Counted from the stretch's first letter, positions 15,817 to 23,122 are shown. The stretch is 64,000 nt of DNA from an uncultured Eubacteriales bacterium (GCA_934647945.1 CAKUFK010000007.1:1-64000), one strand, 5' to 3'. The notes: a model not told the origin generated them from the letters alone. A program made the numbers and translations.

Positions 15817-16228
15817 CCCGCCCACCACCTATCAATTCTGGATTATCATAGATGTTGCCGATAATTTCGCTGTCGTCCCACATTTCCTCGAGGTACAGCA
15901 GTTCTGCCGGAGGATCATAAAACTGTAACATAAGTGCAGAATTGTTTTCATTCCAAACCACAAGAAATATTCCGTCACGGCTTTTCCCGATGTCGCCTTC
16001 AAACACTTTCCCGGTTTTAACATCACGGCCGGTGTACTGCCCAATCGTATCCGTATAGACCGTGTGTTTTTCTATGTCTCCGAGATTTTCACCACCATAG
16101 ATGATCGAAAAATCCCCAGGGCCTTGTAAAACCCCACCGTATACCCACCGACCCGGCAGCTTGTCGCCTTTCATATTAACTTTTTCGCCACGTCGCCTCG
16201 TCTGGCCACGGAATAAAATCTCACGCAT
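15806..16228 (-). CDS. YopX family phage protein
   Basis: A 140-residue protein starting MREILFRGQTRR, the YopX family hallmark (MREIKFRG-type start), followed by WVYGGVLQGPG, TDTIGQYTGRDVKTGKVFEG and a C-terminal EIIGNIYDNPELIGG. YopX proteins are common in Firmicutes phages (SPbeta YopX) and have no known function. The ATG at 16228 overlaps the upstream gene's stop by 8 bases. Confidence 0.88.
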   Translation of the reverse strand: MREILFRGQTRRRGEKVNMKGDKLPGRWVYGGVLQGPGDFSIIYGGENLGDIEKHTVYTDTIGQYTGRDVKTGKVFEGDIGKSRDGIFLVVWNENNSALMLQFYDPPAELLYLEEMWDDSEIIGNIYDNPELIGGGRDDA

Positions 16229-16481
16229 TATCCTCACGCCTCCTTCCGTAACTGCAAAAATCATCTGGCAACCACCCGTCGCTGGAGTTCCATCCGCAAA
16301 TATGATCAGGTAAGTAATACTTGCACTCCCGACAATAACATCCGCCCGCCGCATGGATGGGGTCGATGGTTGGTTGTGCCGCCAAAAGCTTAACCACCGC
16401 ATTTCGGCAGTCCGCGGCAAAATCGCTTATTCCAACAAATACGTCCGATGGGTTTACTTTGTCTGCGTCAATCAGTCCCAT
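16221..16481 (-). CDS. Small phage protein with cysteine pair
   Basis: An 86-residue protein starting at ATG 16481 (MGLIDADKVNPSDVFVGISD), 8 bases after GGAGG. The first half is the LIDADK...LAAQPTID type seen in many Clostridia phage proteins. The second half holds GCYCRECKYYL and a late Cys, a probable zinc site. The function is unknown. Confidence 0.6.
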   Translation of the reverse strand: MGLIDADKVNPSDVFVGISDFAADCRNAVVKLLAAQPTIDPIHAAGGCYCRECKYYLPDHICGWNSSDGWLPDDFCSYGRRREDNA

Positions 16482-16782
16482 TTCTATTCCCTCCATCCAT
16501 CTTTGCCCCGCAGTTGGGGCAGTACGAGAATACCGTTCTGTGCTCAGGAATACTCCAATACCACCCACACACAGAGCATCTCATGTGATCTCGTTGTGGG
16601 CTTTCTTCCGTGCCATCATTAAATACAATCCACCGCCCGTGCCGAACCTCCACCACGTCGGCGGCGGGAGCGTCATAGATATTCTCCACGTCAACAACCA
16701 TCTCCGCAAATTGTGGATCACGTGACCAGCTCTTATTATACTGATGCGATAACAACGCCTCCCGCTCTATGTACTCAGCCAT
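16468..16782 (-). CDS. Zinc-ribbon phage protein (MAEYIERE type)
   Basis: A 104-residue protein starting MAEYIEREALLSHQYNKSW. The N-terminal motif followed by PAADVVEVRHGRWI, then CSVCGWYW and YCPNCGAKMDG, is a very common architecture of small phage proteins in gut Clostridia: a linker helix plus a two-CxxC zinc ribbon. The function has not been determined. It overlaps the following gene by 14 bases. Confidence 0.75.
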   Translation of the reverse strand: MAEYIEREALLSHQYNKSWSRDPQFAEMVVDVENIYDAPAADVVEVRHGRWIVFNDGTEESPQRDHMRCSVCGWYWSIPEHRTVFSYCPNCGAKMDGGNRNGTD

Positions 16783-17146
16783 TGTCTGTCCTCTCACTTT
16801 CCCTTTCGGCAGCTATTAGGTCTTCATATGTCATATCCTGCAAAGTTTCCCCTCGCAGTGCCATTGCCGCTAGGTCTGCCAATTCGTCGATCAGAGCCAT
16901 CAACCCTGTTACGGTCCGGTATCCATCGTAATCAATGGCAATGGCGATGATTAGATCGAGGTTTTTTTCCATGGCGTTGACTTTTTGGGCCATCTTGTTC
17001 CAGGCCGCTTCGTCCACTTCGTTTAATTGACATATCATGTTCCCATCATCATCATAGTTTTCGGTCGCCAGAGGGCATCCATCGCACCCACTCGGCATGT
17101 CGAGAAATACGTCACACATCTTTAAAGCAGCTTCTTTATATGTCAT
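16775..17146 (-). CDS. Phage protein of unknown function, helical
   Basis: A 123-residue protein. The ATG at 17146 (MTYKEAALKMCDVFLDMPSG) is 8 bases from GGAGG and preferred to the ATG six bases earlier. A CDGCPLA motif near residue 22 is followed by an acidic loop and long helices ending LAAMALRGETLQDMTYEDLI. No family is recognised. It lies in the string of small overlapping genes of the early operon. Confidence 0.6.
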   Translation of the reverse strand: MTYKEAALKMCDVFLDMPSGCDGCPLATENYDDDGNMICQLNEVDEAAWNKMAQKVNAMEKNLDLIIAIAIDYDGYRTVTGLMALIDELADLAAMALRGETLQDMTYEDLIAAERESERTDNG

Positions 17147-17159
17147 TGTCATCGCCTCC

Positions 17160-17408
17160 TTACGCATCAAAGGCAACGGTTTTCCCGTTGGCGTCCGTGC
17201 TGTAATTATAAACGTACTCTGCTTTGGAACCGTCCTCGAACGATATGACGATACTCTTGGGGTACGCCTTGCCTTTACGATAGTGCGACGCCACATTACC
17301 TTCCGATACATCCCGGTGCATCTCCTGGCAGGCATTGACTTTTTCCGGGTTCTGTGCGGTTTTCCCGCATATATCGCATACATAGTACTTTTTCTCAATC
17401 GTTTTCAT
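17160..17408 (-). CDS. Small zinc-finger phage protein
   Basis: An 82-residue protein starting MKTIEKKYYVCDICGKTAQN. CDIC and the later C-x3-H (ACQEMH) could form a C2CH zinc finger. The C-terminal half (SIVISFEDGSKAEYVYNYS) is predicted beta. The start follows AGGAGGAACAAC. Function unknown. Confidence 0.6.
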   Translation of the reverse strand: MKTIEKKYYVCDICGKTAQNPEKVNACQEMHRDVSEGNVASHYRKGKAYPKSIVISFEDGSKAEYVYNYSTDANGKTVAFDA

Positions 17409-17739
17409 GTTGTTCCTCCTTTAGTCCGGCAGCCCTACAATAAGTGATGTAATCCTCATATCGGATAAGTACTGTATCGAATTTATGCCACTTCTTGCAA
17501 AAACCAATCTCCATTTTTACCGGCTCGTCGACTTTGCAGATTCCTCCGTTACCATATTCAGACTTTTGCCACTCTGTCAGTGAGTATATCTCGGCATTAT
17601 TCGGGTATAGAGTATATCCGCCGAAAGATCGCTTTTCATCATCCTTCGTTCGGCGTCCCCAGAGGACGCACGGCATTCCGAACCTCCATCTGTATTCCGT
17701 ATGCTTTATGCTCACGGCAAGCAGATTTCTTTCATTCAT
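17395..17739 (-). CDS. DUF3850-like or hypothetical phage protein
   Basis: A 114-residue protein starting MNERNLLAVSIKHTEYRWRF. The compact beta-rich sequence with GMPCVLWGRRTKDDEKRSFG and the C-terminal YEDYITYCRAAGLKEE resembles phage proteins of unknown role; I cannot assign a family with certainty. The ATG at 17739 follows GGAGGAGAAGG and overlaps the upstream gene by 8 bases. Confidence 0.55.
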   Translation of the reverse strand: MNERNLLAVSIKHTEYRWRFGMPCVLWGRRTKDDEKRSFGGYTLYPNNAEIYSLTEWQKSEYGNGGICKVDEPVKMEIGFCKKWHKFDTVLIRYEDYITYCRAAGLKEEQHEND

Positions 17740-17914
17740 CCTTCTCCTCCTCACACACCCACGATCCGCATGTATACTCCGGCGCTACCAATACAAGGCC
17801 GTTTTTCCGCCTTCCGCCCTCGGGAGGAATCGCCTTGATCCAGTAGCAATCCTCCGCCATGGCGCAATTATCGCAATAGTCCCGCCTCCGGCAGATTTCG
17901 CACGTGCTTAACAT
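17732..17914 (-). CDS. Cysteine-rich 60-residue phage protein
   Basis: A 60-residue protein starting MLSTCEICRRRDYCDNCAMA with further cysteines at DCYW, YTCGSWVC. The spacing suggests one or two small zinc knuckles. It overlaps the RusA gene stop by 7 bases and uses a GAGGTGACACC ribosome binding site. The function is unknown. Confidence 0.6.
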   Translation of the reverse strand: MLSTCEICRRRDYCDNCAMAEDCYWIKAIPPEGGRRKNGLVLVAPEYTCGSWVCEEEKDE

Positions 17915-18252
17915 GGTGTCACCTCAATTTCCACATGCGGGTCGGCTTTGTCCAGTCCGCACCGCAAAATAAGCTCAATATGGTTAAAGCTGTCGTCCTC
18001 GATAATCCCGGCCGATTTCAGGCCGTCCAGGAGCATTTTCCCGCTGTAATTGTCAGGATCCCGGCGTCGCTTATCCGGGAAATAGTACGTCAGTACCACA
18101 CGGGCACGGGGCAAAGGGTTCCGTGGCTTTGGACGGCAGCATAACGCGATCCGTTCCGCCCACATCTTTTTGGCCCGCTGGTAATCCCGGTAATTTGTCC
18201 GGCCTATGTATTCGTTGTTGCTCGGCGGTATACCCGGTATGGTGTAGGTCAT
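17908..18252 (-). CDS. RusA-family Holliday junction resolvase
   Basis: A 114-residue endonuclease that resolves four-way junctions. It begins MTYTIPGIPPSNNEYIGRTN, where the PP-x-N start is typical of RusA. The metal-binding motif RRDPDNYSGKMLLDGLK (Asp residues and the following Lys) is at about 62-78, and IIEDDSFNHIE supplies another acidic pair. It is 4 bases from overlapping the replication initiator gene and probably acts in recombination-dependent replication with the annealing protein and SSB upstream. Confidence 0.9.
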   Translation of the reverse strand: MTYTIPGIPPSNNEYIGRTNYRDYQRAKKMWAERIALCCRPKPRNPLPRARVVLTYYFPDKRRRDPDNYSGKMLLDGLKSAGIIEDDSFNHIELILRCGLDKADPHVEIEVTPC

Positions 18253-19019
18253 CCGCTCACGTCCCTCTCATAAACCGGGATATATCCGGATACCATGTCC
18301 TCATAGGCGGACAGGTCCATGGAGGTTTCTTTTTGGGGCTTATTGGGGTTCAATTTTCCCTTGTCCTGTTCCCGTGAGAGCCAACCGGTAATAAACCGCA
18401 TAACCCCGGATTTGGTTTTTCGCTTGGTTTTGTTCGCTTGGCTCCACCCGACCATTTCTCTCAATTCCTGCATGACATCTACGGCTGGATACAGTTTTTT
18501 CCACTGGTCTATTTGTGGTTGTGTGACTGGATATTCCGATCCATCGTTGAGCGGAATGCCAATTACGGCGGGGAGAGGCGAAGCCTGCTCACCGCTATCC
18601 GTATCTCGAATACGAATAGGATTCGGATTGGATTGGATTACGGGAACATCTGCTTGCATCTGCTTGCAAATGATTTCACATGCATTCACGCCGTTTGGAT
18701 CAGGATATCGGCTCTTTCTGGCTCGGACCGTTTGGTGGACTTCCCATGTCGGGAGATATAGGTAGGGCTTACTGTCACAGGTGTACAGCTTCACGCAGCC
18801 TATATCCGCCAATCTCTTAAGCGCACCTTCTATGTCTTTGAGCGATAGCCGCTCCTTCAGCGGGAAAAGCCTGGATTTCAATATAGCCGGCCTTGCGTCA
18901 AATCTTCCGTAATCGTCGCAGTTTACTAACAGCCGATGAAAAAAGCATTCTTCAAACCAGCTCATATCGTCAATGCTTTCACTGGTGCAGATGGATTCTT
19001 TCAAAATTCGGTTAGGCAC
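18249..19019 (-). CDS. Phage replication initiator / replisome organiser
   Basis: A 256-residue protein starting MPNRILKESICTSESIDDMS. Residues 15-90 form a winged-helix type domain (WFEECFFHRLLVNCDDYGRF, then IEGALKRLADIGCVKLYTCD) found in phage replisome organisers. A Pro/Asn-rich linker (VIQSNPNPIRIR) follows. The C-terminal part has KSGVMRFITGWLSREQDKGK, similar to DnaD/helicase-loader tails. The linker is encoded by short tandem repeats (18607-18667) that could be the origin, as in lambda gene O. Confidence 0.8.
   Translation of the reverse strand: MPNRILKESICTSESIDDMSWFEECFFHRLLVNCDDYGRFDARPAILKSRLFPLKERLSLKDIEGALKRLADIGCVKLYTCDSKPYLYLPTWEVHQTVRARKSRYPDPNGVNACEIICKQMQADVPVIQSNPNPIRIRDTDSGEQASPLPAVIGIPLNDGSEYPVTQPQIDQWKKLYPAVDVMQELREMVGWSQANKTKRKTKSGVMRFITGWLSREQDKGKLNPNKPQKETSMDLSAYEDMVSGYIPVYERDVSG
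18607..18667. repeat. Iteron-like tandem repeats, candidate prophage replication origin
   Basis: Inside the initiator gene, three sets of short direct repeats occur in 61 bases: CGAATA twice (18607-18618), GGATT four times (18619-18639), and ATCTGCTTGC twice without spacer (18648-18667). Lambdoid and many Gram-positive phages carry their origin as iterons within the initiator gene. The role here is an inference. Confidence 0.5.
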
Positions 19020-19203
19020 TCGCCCTCCCCCTCCCGTACCGGCACCAGTCGCCGGAAAACTCGTATTTATGGTATTTGCAAACTGTGCAATGCTTCATAT
19101 GTACCATATCCCGGTAAGCGGGGCAGTGGATATAATGGGGTGTATCCACTGTGATCCCCAGCTTCCGGCAGACGGGGCAGCCGTCAGAACGGGAGTTCAT
19201 CAT
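19012..19203 (-). CDS. Small zinc-binding phage protein
   Basis: A 63-residue protein starting MMNSRSDGCPVCRKLGITVD. CPVC, HCPAY and HCTVCKYH give enough Cys and His for one or two zinc sites, and it ends in a basic tail. It starts within the last codons of ssb (20-base overlap) with GGAG upstream. Function unknown; translational coupling to SSB suggests a replication-time role. Confidence 0.6.
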   Translation of the reverse strand: MMNSRSDGCPVCRKLGITVDTPHYIHCPAYRDMVHMKHCTVCKYHKYEFSGDWCRYGRGRASA

Positions 19204-19603
19204 TGCCCACGATCTCCTCAAAATCGCCCTGAATGTCCGGGCTATGATCGTACCCTGCCACCTGCTTGGTCTCGCCGGATTCGGCCTTTTTCTCGGCAAA
19301 GAATACGTTGTCCGCCACCACGTCGAAGGCGGTGCGCTTGTTGCCGTCCCGGTCGGTGTACTGGCTGGTCTGGATCGACCCCTGCACCGCGACGAGCTGG
19401 CCCTTGCGGAAATACCGGCTGACGAACTCGGCCGTGCTCCGCCAGGTGACGATGTTGATGAAATCGGTCTGTTTTTCCTGGCCCTTGGGGGTATAGGTGC
19501 GGTCCACCGCGATGCGGAAGCTGCACACAGATACCCCCGATTGTGTGCTTTTCAGTTCCGGATCGGCTGTCAATCGGCCCATCAGGCATACACTGTTGAG
19601 CAT
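19184..19603 (-). CDS. ssb: Single-stranded DNA-binding protein
   Basis: A 139-residue OB-fold protein starting MLNSVCLMGRLTADPELKST. Family landmarks are DFINIVTWRSTAEFVSRYF, KGQLVAVQGSIQTSQYTD and the C-terminal acidic tip NDELPF, which recruits partner proteins. It coats single-stranded DNA in phage replication and recombination; the neighbours are an annealing protein and the replication initiator. The prophage copy is probably distinct from the host ssb. Confidence 0.95.
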   Translation of the reverse strand: MLNSVCLMGRLTADPELKSTQSGVSVCSFRIAVDRTYTPKGQEKQTDFINIVTWRSTAEFVSRYFRKGQLVAVQGSIQTSQYTDRDGNKRTAFDVVADNVFFAEKKAESGETKQVAGYDHSPDIQGDFEEIVGNDELPF

Positions 19604-19604
19604 G

Positions 19605-19937
19605 TTATCCTCTCCATTCCCGCTCTATCTGGTTTTCCAGTATGCGGATTTGTAGTTTGTATGTGTTTATCGCCTCTTTTGCCGCGTCATAATTCGTCTC
19701 GGCGCAATCTCGCGCGAATTTTTTGGCGGCGATTTCCGCGGAGCCCCTGCAAATGTCGGAAATAATCGTGACTGGCGTACCCTTATCCCGCTCGATCAGG
19801 ATTTTTTGGGCCAGTGCCACACGGTAGTCCCGTTCTGCCTGCGCATGTGATCGGCCTCGTTCCCCGAGTTTCCTCAGAGCGGTATCCAACAATCCAACCT
19901 TTGCCGCCAGTTCGTTCATCAAATCCTGTCCACTCAT
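19605..19937 (-). CDS. Conserved helical phage protein
   Basis: A 110-residue, entirely helical protein (MSGQDLMNELAAKVGLLDTA ... DYRVALAQKILIERDKGTPV ... LQIRILENQIEREWRG). The sequence type is common between HNH-like and ssb genes in Clostridia prophages, where it is always annotated as hypothetical. A coiled coil is likely. It overlaps the preceding gene by 4 bases. No function is established. Confidence 0.7.
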   Translation of the reverse strand: MSGQDLMNELAAKVGLLDTALRKLGERGRSHAQAERDYRVALAQKILIERDKGTPVTIISDICRGSAEIAAKKFARDCAETNYDAAKEAINTYKLQIRILENQIEREWRG

Positions 19938-20188
19938 AGGTAATTCCTCCCGAACACCTCCATAAAGGCGTCGTGTCCGTATTGATCCTCAAATATAGCC
20001 TGATATTCCCGTTTTAAACGCAAGTCATTTTCCCGGTTGTGATGTACTCCGTTCGGCGGCTCGTTATGACACCAATGACAGAGATCGGCAACCATTCCAA
20101 ACTTTTCTGATGCTTTTCTGTTGGGCCCTCCGAACACATGATGTTTCTCGATCCAGTAATATGACCCGCAGATTCGACACTGTCTCAT
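19934..20188 (-). CDS. HNH-like zinc protein of phage
   Basis: An 84-residue protein starting MRQCRICGSYYWIEKHHVFG at ATG 20188, in ATGA overlap with the annealing-protein gene. CRIC, then KHHVFGG, DLCHWCHNEPPNGVHHN and LKREYQAIFED form an HNH-like beta-beta-alpha metal fold often encoded beside phage recombinases. Whether it is a nuclease is unproven: a clear catalytic HH pair and CxxC zinc clusters are visible. Confidence 0.72.
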   Translation of the reverse strand: MRQCRICGSYYWIEKHHVFGGPNRKASEKFGMVADLCHWCHNEPPNGVHHNRENDLRLKREYQAIFEDQYGHDAFMEVFGRNYL

Positions 20189-20694
20189 GAGGCCTGCCAC
20201 ACAAAGGCCCGGCAGTTCTTAGTATCATTCCAAATAGATAGTGCCGTTATCTTGTGAGTCTCAGTTATCAAGATTTTCTCTACTCTAAACCGGTCATGCG
20301 TGGTTTTTTTGCCGTTACGGTCACAAAGGTTCAGTTTGCTTTCAGGCACCCATATAAACGGCGCCGTATACAGCTCCCTTCCAATACCCCAATTAAAACA
20401 GGCCCGCTTGAAGCTGTCGGAGCATTCCCCTTTTTCCTTTTCGGTATTACTTTCCGTTCCGCAATCCGCTTTTCTGATCCACTGGTCTTTTTTGTCGTCC
20501 CAGATCGATACTTCACAATGCAGGCTGCCCTTTACCTCATAGTGCCGTCTCTGCCAGTTTTCGGGCCCGAGAGTTTCGTCCAGGATGTTCATGTCGCAAC
20601 GGGCGTCTTTGTATAATAGCAAAGAGCACCCTTTTTCGCTTACGGTAGAAACTCGGCAATCGATTTCATCCGCATCGAGTACCCGGAATTTCAT
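20185..20694 (-). CDS. Rad52/Sak-like single-strand annealing protein
   Basis: A 169-residue protein. The N-terminal CRVSTVSEKGCSLLLYKDAR followed by LDETLGPENWQRRHYEVKGS is the fold-defining region of Rad52-like phage annealing proteins, and ECSDSFKRACFNWGIGRELY is the conserved helix carrying the Lys/Arg that contacts DNA. It promotes annealing of homologous single strands in phage recombination. The place between Gp157-like and ssb genes is typical. Confidence 0.85.
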   Translation of the reverse strand: MKFRVLDADEIDCRVSTVSEKGCSLLLYKDARCDMNILDETLGPENWQRRHYEVKGSLHCEVSIWDDKKDQWIRKADCGTESNTEKEKGECSDSFKRACFNWGIGRELYTAPFIWVPESKLNLCDRNGKKTTHDRFRVEKILITETHKITALSIWNDTKNCRAFVWQAS

Positions 20695-21188
20695 CGGATC
20701 ACCAGCCCTTCCTTTTCGACGAGGGCGGCTCCCGACACCAATGTCCCAGATGCGATAGCCGCTTTAATGGCGTTTTTGTCCGCCTCCCGCTTGACCCTGA
20801 TATACTGCTCCGGGGCGGAGTCATAAAATACATAATCGTCAATCTCCACCGATTTCGAGCACCGAAAGAATGCTTTACAACGGGAAGTCTCGAATTTATC
20901 GCGTCCGGACATACGCATACAGCTCGCTATGTACTGGTCCAGGCGTGACGCTTTGGCCTCCTTGGCCTTGCGCCGCTTACTTAGGGATTCTTCCTCGAAT
21001 TTGATGGCCTTTGCTTCTGACAACAGGTTTTTGCGGTAGCAGATGATATTTTCAAGTTTCTCCTCCTCGGCCATTTTTAGGGCGTCAAGGCTGGATTCAT
21101 CCGCTAAAACTTCTCCAGTTTCCTCATCTACCACAAATCCCGTATCTAAAATCCGGGCGATCTGGTCCCGTATCTCATACAGTGTCAT
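20691..21188 (-). CDS. Siphovirus Gp157-like protein
   Basis: A 165-residue protein starting MTLYEIRDQIARILDTGFVV. The acidic EETGEVLAD stretch, a long coiled-coil helix (MAEEEKLENIICYRKNLLSE ... RRKAKEAKASRLDQYIASC) and a small C-terminal domain are diagnostic of the Gp157 family. Family members lie beside recombinases and have been linked to phage resistance in Streptococcus thermophilus phage Sfi21; the mechanism is unknown. Confidence 0.85.
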   Translation of the reverse strand: MTLYEIRDQIARILDTGFVVDEETGEVLADESSLDALKMAEEEKLENIICYRKNLLSEAKAIKFEEESLSKRRKAKEAKASRLDQYIASCMRMSGRDKFETSRCKAFFRCSKSVEIDDYVFYDSAPEQYIRVKREADKNAIKAAIASGTLVSGAALVEKEGLVIR

Positions 21189-21336
21189 AATTCCGTGCCT
21201 CCTTTACCGCCCTGTCATATTCTTTTCGCCAATAATCTTGCGCCGTCTTGGCATTATTCAGCAGTTCCCTCAGTTCGGCGATCTGTGCCGCCTGTTGGAC
21301 GATGATCTCTTTTAACTCCGTTCCCAGCATATACAC
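21175..21336 (-). CDS. Small coiled-coil phage protein
   Basis: A 53-residue frame missed by longer-ORF criteria. The GTG at 21336 is 9 bases from GGAG, with an in-frame ATG six bases later. The product (..MLGTELKEIIVQQAAQIAEL..) is a single charged amphipathic helix ending in NYDTV. It overlaps the Gp157-like start by 14 bases. Leucine and isoleucine spacing suggests a short coiled coil; no function is known. Confidence 0.6.
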   Translation of the reverse strand: MYMLGTELKEIIVQQAAQIAELRELLNNAKTAQDYWRKEYDRAVKEARNYDTV

Positions 21337-21377
21337 TTGACATTTCTCCTTTTTTCCCTCATAATGAGGGTGGTTGA

Positions 21378-21593
21378 TTATTTTTTGTGCGTCGTCGTCT
21401 GTGTGCCACCACAGGCGGCGATCTTTTTATGTATGCACACTGACACGGCGACCAGTGCGGCGCCAATACAGGCAAATGCGGCGGATTCCCCGAAGGGCAT
21501 CTCTCCGCAGTCGCTTGCCCCGGCAGCCCCCAGCGTCATAAACATGCCCAAGATACCTAGCACGGCCGACACTGCCGGAAAAACACGTTTCAC
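21378..21593 (-). CDS. Small two-helix membrane protein
   Basis: A 71-residue protein with two predicted transmembrane helices (AVSAVLGILGMFMTLGAAGA and AFACIGAALVAVSVCI) and a basic C-terminal tail. It overlaps the HNH-HTH gene by 4 bases. Its role in the early operon is unknown. Confidence 0.6.
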   Translation of the reverse strand: MKRVFPAVSAVLGILGMFMTLGAAGASDCGEMPFGESAAFACIGAALVAVSVCIHKKIAACGGTQTTTHKK

Positions 21594-22312
21594 GATGCCT
21601 CCCCCTCCCTATTTCTGATTTTCAGCTCGCACAACGCCCTGATTAGATCATCTTTTGTCATGGAGGACGCCATGCGCGTTAGGGCCTGTGCGTTTTTTGA
21701 TTTCCTCAGCGCGGCGGATATGGCTTGTTCTACGCACTGTCTTGTGACCCCGTAGACGTCCGCGATGTCCTGATGCGTCATACCTTTCATCCGGCAGATC
21801 ACATAATTCCGCGTTTTCTCCGTCAAACCGCCGAGATCAATGGTTGATAGCTCTTTTCGGATTTCCTGCATGTGGTCCATCCTCTTCGCATCCGATTTCG
21901 ATTTATTCCAACACGCCGGGCAAATCCCCCTTTTTGACTTTGTAAAACTTCCGCACATTGCACACGGGGCACCCGTGGCCATAACGTTCGACAATCCGAT
22001 GGAAACGGCGTGGTTGGCGTTTTCTTTCCGCGTTACCCATTCCAGGTTCTCCGCCCGGTTATCGTGCGTATCCCCGTTTTTATGGTTTACCTCCGGCAAC
22101 TTTCCAGGATTCGGTATAAACGCCGAGGCAACCAGACGATGGACATATGCATGGTTTTGTTTGCCGTTTTCATAGTAAGACACGATTTCATAATTCCGGT
22201 TTCGACCGGCACTGTAAACCGTTGCCTTTTCACGGTTACCTTTTTTGATCCTGTATACCTCTCCGGTATCTGTTACCTCAAACCTTCCCGCAAGCACCAC
22301 TTGACTTCGCAA
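21590..22312 (-). CDS. HNH homing-type endonuclease fused to a sigma-like HTH
   Basis: A 240-residue protein initiated at TTG 22312, 7 bases after GGAGG. Residues 1-110 are a NUMOD4/HNH_3-type endonuclease: VHRLVASAFIPNP, then LPEVNHKNGDTHDNRAENLEW, with catalytic His and Asn and the NRxxNLEW closure. A CAMC/CPAC zinc ribbon follows at about 118-136. The C-terminus has a region 4-like helix-turn-helix (MTHQDIADVYGVTRQCVEQA). The endonuclease-plus-HTH fusion suggests site-specific DNA recognition through the C-terminal part. It lies immediately downstream of the structured RNA candidate at 22365-22689. Confidence 0.8.
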   Translation of the reverse strand: MRSQVVLAGRFEVTDTGEVYRIKKGNREKATVYSAGRNRNYEIVSYYENGKQNHAYVHRLVASAFIPNPGKLPEVNHKNGDTHDNRAENLEWVTRKENANHAVSIGLSNVMATGAPCAMCGSFTKSKRGICPACWNKSKSDAKRMDHMQEIRKELSTIDLGGLTEKTRNYVICRMKGMTHQDIADVYGVTRQCVEQAISAALRKSKNAQALTRMASSMTKDDLIRALCELKIRNREGEAS

Positions 22313-22364
22313 CGCTTTCCCTCCTTTCTGGTTGTATATCGTCAGGTTTCGTGTTATCCTTGTG

Positions 22365-22689
22365 TTGCCCTTGAGGGAATGCCCATGGGTCAGGAAAGGG
22401 GGAGGATGCCAAATGCGTAAAGCGTTTCATCATCTGAAACCAATCCTGTGTCCCCCGTAAGCCCTGCCCAGCCCTGCGGGTAAGCCGCAGGCGGGTCGCG
22501 TCCGTCGGTGCAGGGGGCATGACTAAGCAACCATTCGCCCTGGACCGCTTTGCCCGTCTAGTCGGGGAGCCGCGTGCACGCGGCAAGTGTCAACCAAACG
22601 GTGCGTCATGCCGGGGACAAAGTGCGACGGGAGAGCGGGAAGCGGGCGACTTCCCGCTTTCTCTTTCATGGGCACTCCCCAAAGGGCAA
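22365..22689 (-). ncRNA. Candidate structured RNA in the early operon
   Basis: About 400 bases (22313-22712) hold no convincing gene but strong RNA structure. Bases 22365-22387 and 22667-22689 face each other in one collinear long-range helix: 20 of 23 positions pair on the plus strand, 22 of 23 on the minus strand, because two mismatches become G-U pairs there. That asymmetry marks the leftward transcript. Inside are an 8-bp helix 22516-22523/22605-22612, an 8-bp hairpin 22635-22642/22650-22657 with a GAGA/TCTC extension, and 6-bp GC hairpins at 22569-22584 and 22474-22490. I do not recognise the class. It sits between a 50-residue gene and the HNH-HTH gene. Confidence 0.6.
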
Positions 22690-22712
22690 TACAAGGTTTT
22701 AACGTTTTTCCA

Positions 22713-22865
22713 TCACCTCCTTATACCGGCAGCTTCTACGGCTCCCCACCACGCTTCTTCCATGGTTTTATACCGTTTTCGATCGCTCCCGTCACGACGG
22801 TGGACGATATACCCCTTGTTGTCTTTGCTGATTACCTGGTTCCCGCAGGTGTACAGGTTCTTCAT
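22713..22865 (-). CDS. 50-residue phage protein
   Basis: A short frame starting MKNLYTCGNQVISKDNKGYI with a GGAGAG ribosome binding site. The sequence is a small beta-rich domain that then runs into RKRYKTMEEAWWGAVEAAGI, resembling small phage proteins of the 'KTxxEAxxAA' kind. It lies just upstream of the structured RNA candidate; its stop codon falls within a GGAGGTGATGG sequence that would look like a ribosome binding site although no gene follows. Confidence 0.6.
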   Translation of the reverse strand: MKNLYTCGNQVISKDNKGYIVHRRDGSDRKRYKTMEEAWWGAVEAAGIRR

Positions 22866-22876
22866 GGGTCTCTCCT

Positions 22877-23122
22877 TTACTCAGGGATAGCTCGTATTTG
22901 GCCTAAAAAACTAGTGTCTATAATGGCTTCTGTGGTAAATGTACTGTAATACTCAAACACATCGTCCATATTTAGCAGGATTTTCTGTCCCTCTTTTAAA
23001 CTCGGGATTTTTCCTGACAAAACAGTCCGTCTGAACCCGTAAAAGGTAATGGCTGTATTTGGGTCCACCGCTTTCAATTCCGCGTAGGCCGCCTTCATTG
23101 TGCGAATGCGGGGAATCGTCAT
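22877..23122 (-). CDS. Small DNA-binding protein, excisionase/MerR-like
   Basis: An 81-residue protein starting MTIPRIRTMKAAYAELKAVD. The pattern of a short helix-turn-helix (AITFYGFRRTVLSGKIPSLK) followed by EGQKILLNMDDVFEYY matches phage excisionase-like winged helix proteins, where a lysine-rich 'VKAGRK-like' wing is followed by 'xxxDLxxY'. A role in excision or gene regulation is inferred. The ATG follows GGAGG by 9 bases. Confidence 0.65.
   Translation of the reverse strand: MTIPRIRTMKAAYAELKAVDPNTAITFYGFRRTVLSGKIPSLKEGQKILLNMDDVFEYYSTFTTEAIIDTSFLGQIRAIPE

Noticed and set aside
22278..22586. Minus-strand frame of 102 codons across the RNA candidate
   Set aside because: No ribosome binding site, low-complexity composition, and its codons follow the RNA helices.
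22365..22689. Group I intron or HEARO/omega RNA
   Set aside because: It lies between genes and not within one, the long closing helix does not fit group I introns, and no IscB-like protein is nearby. The GACTAG/TTAGTC complement seen inside is not sufficient.
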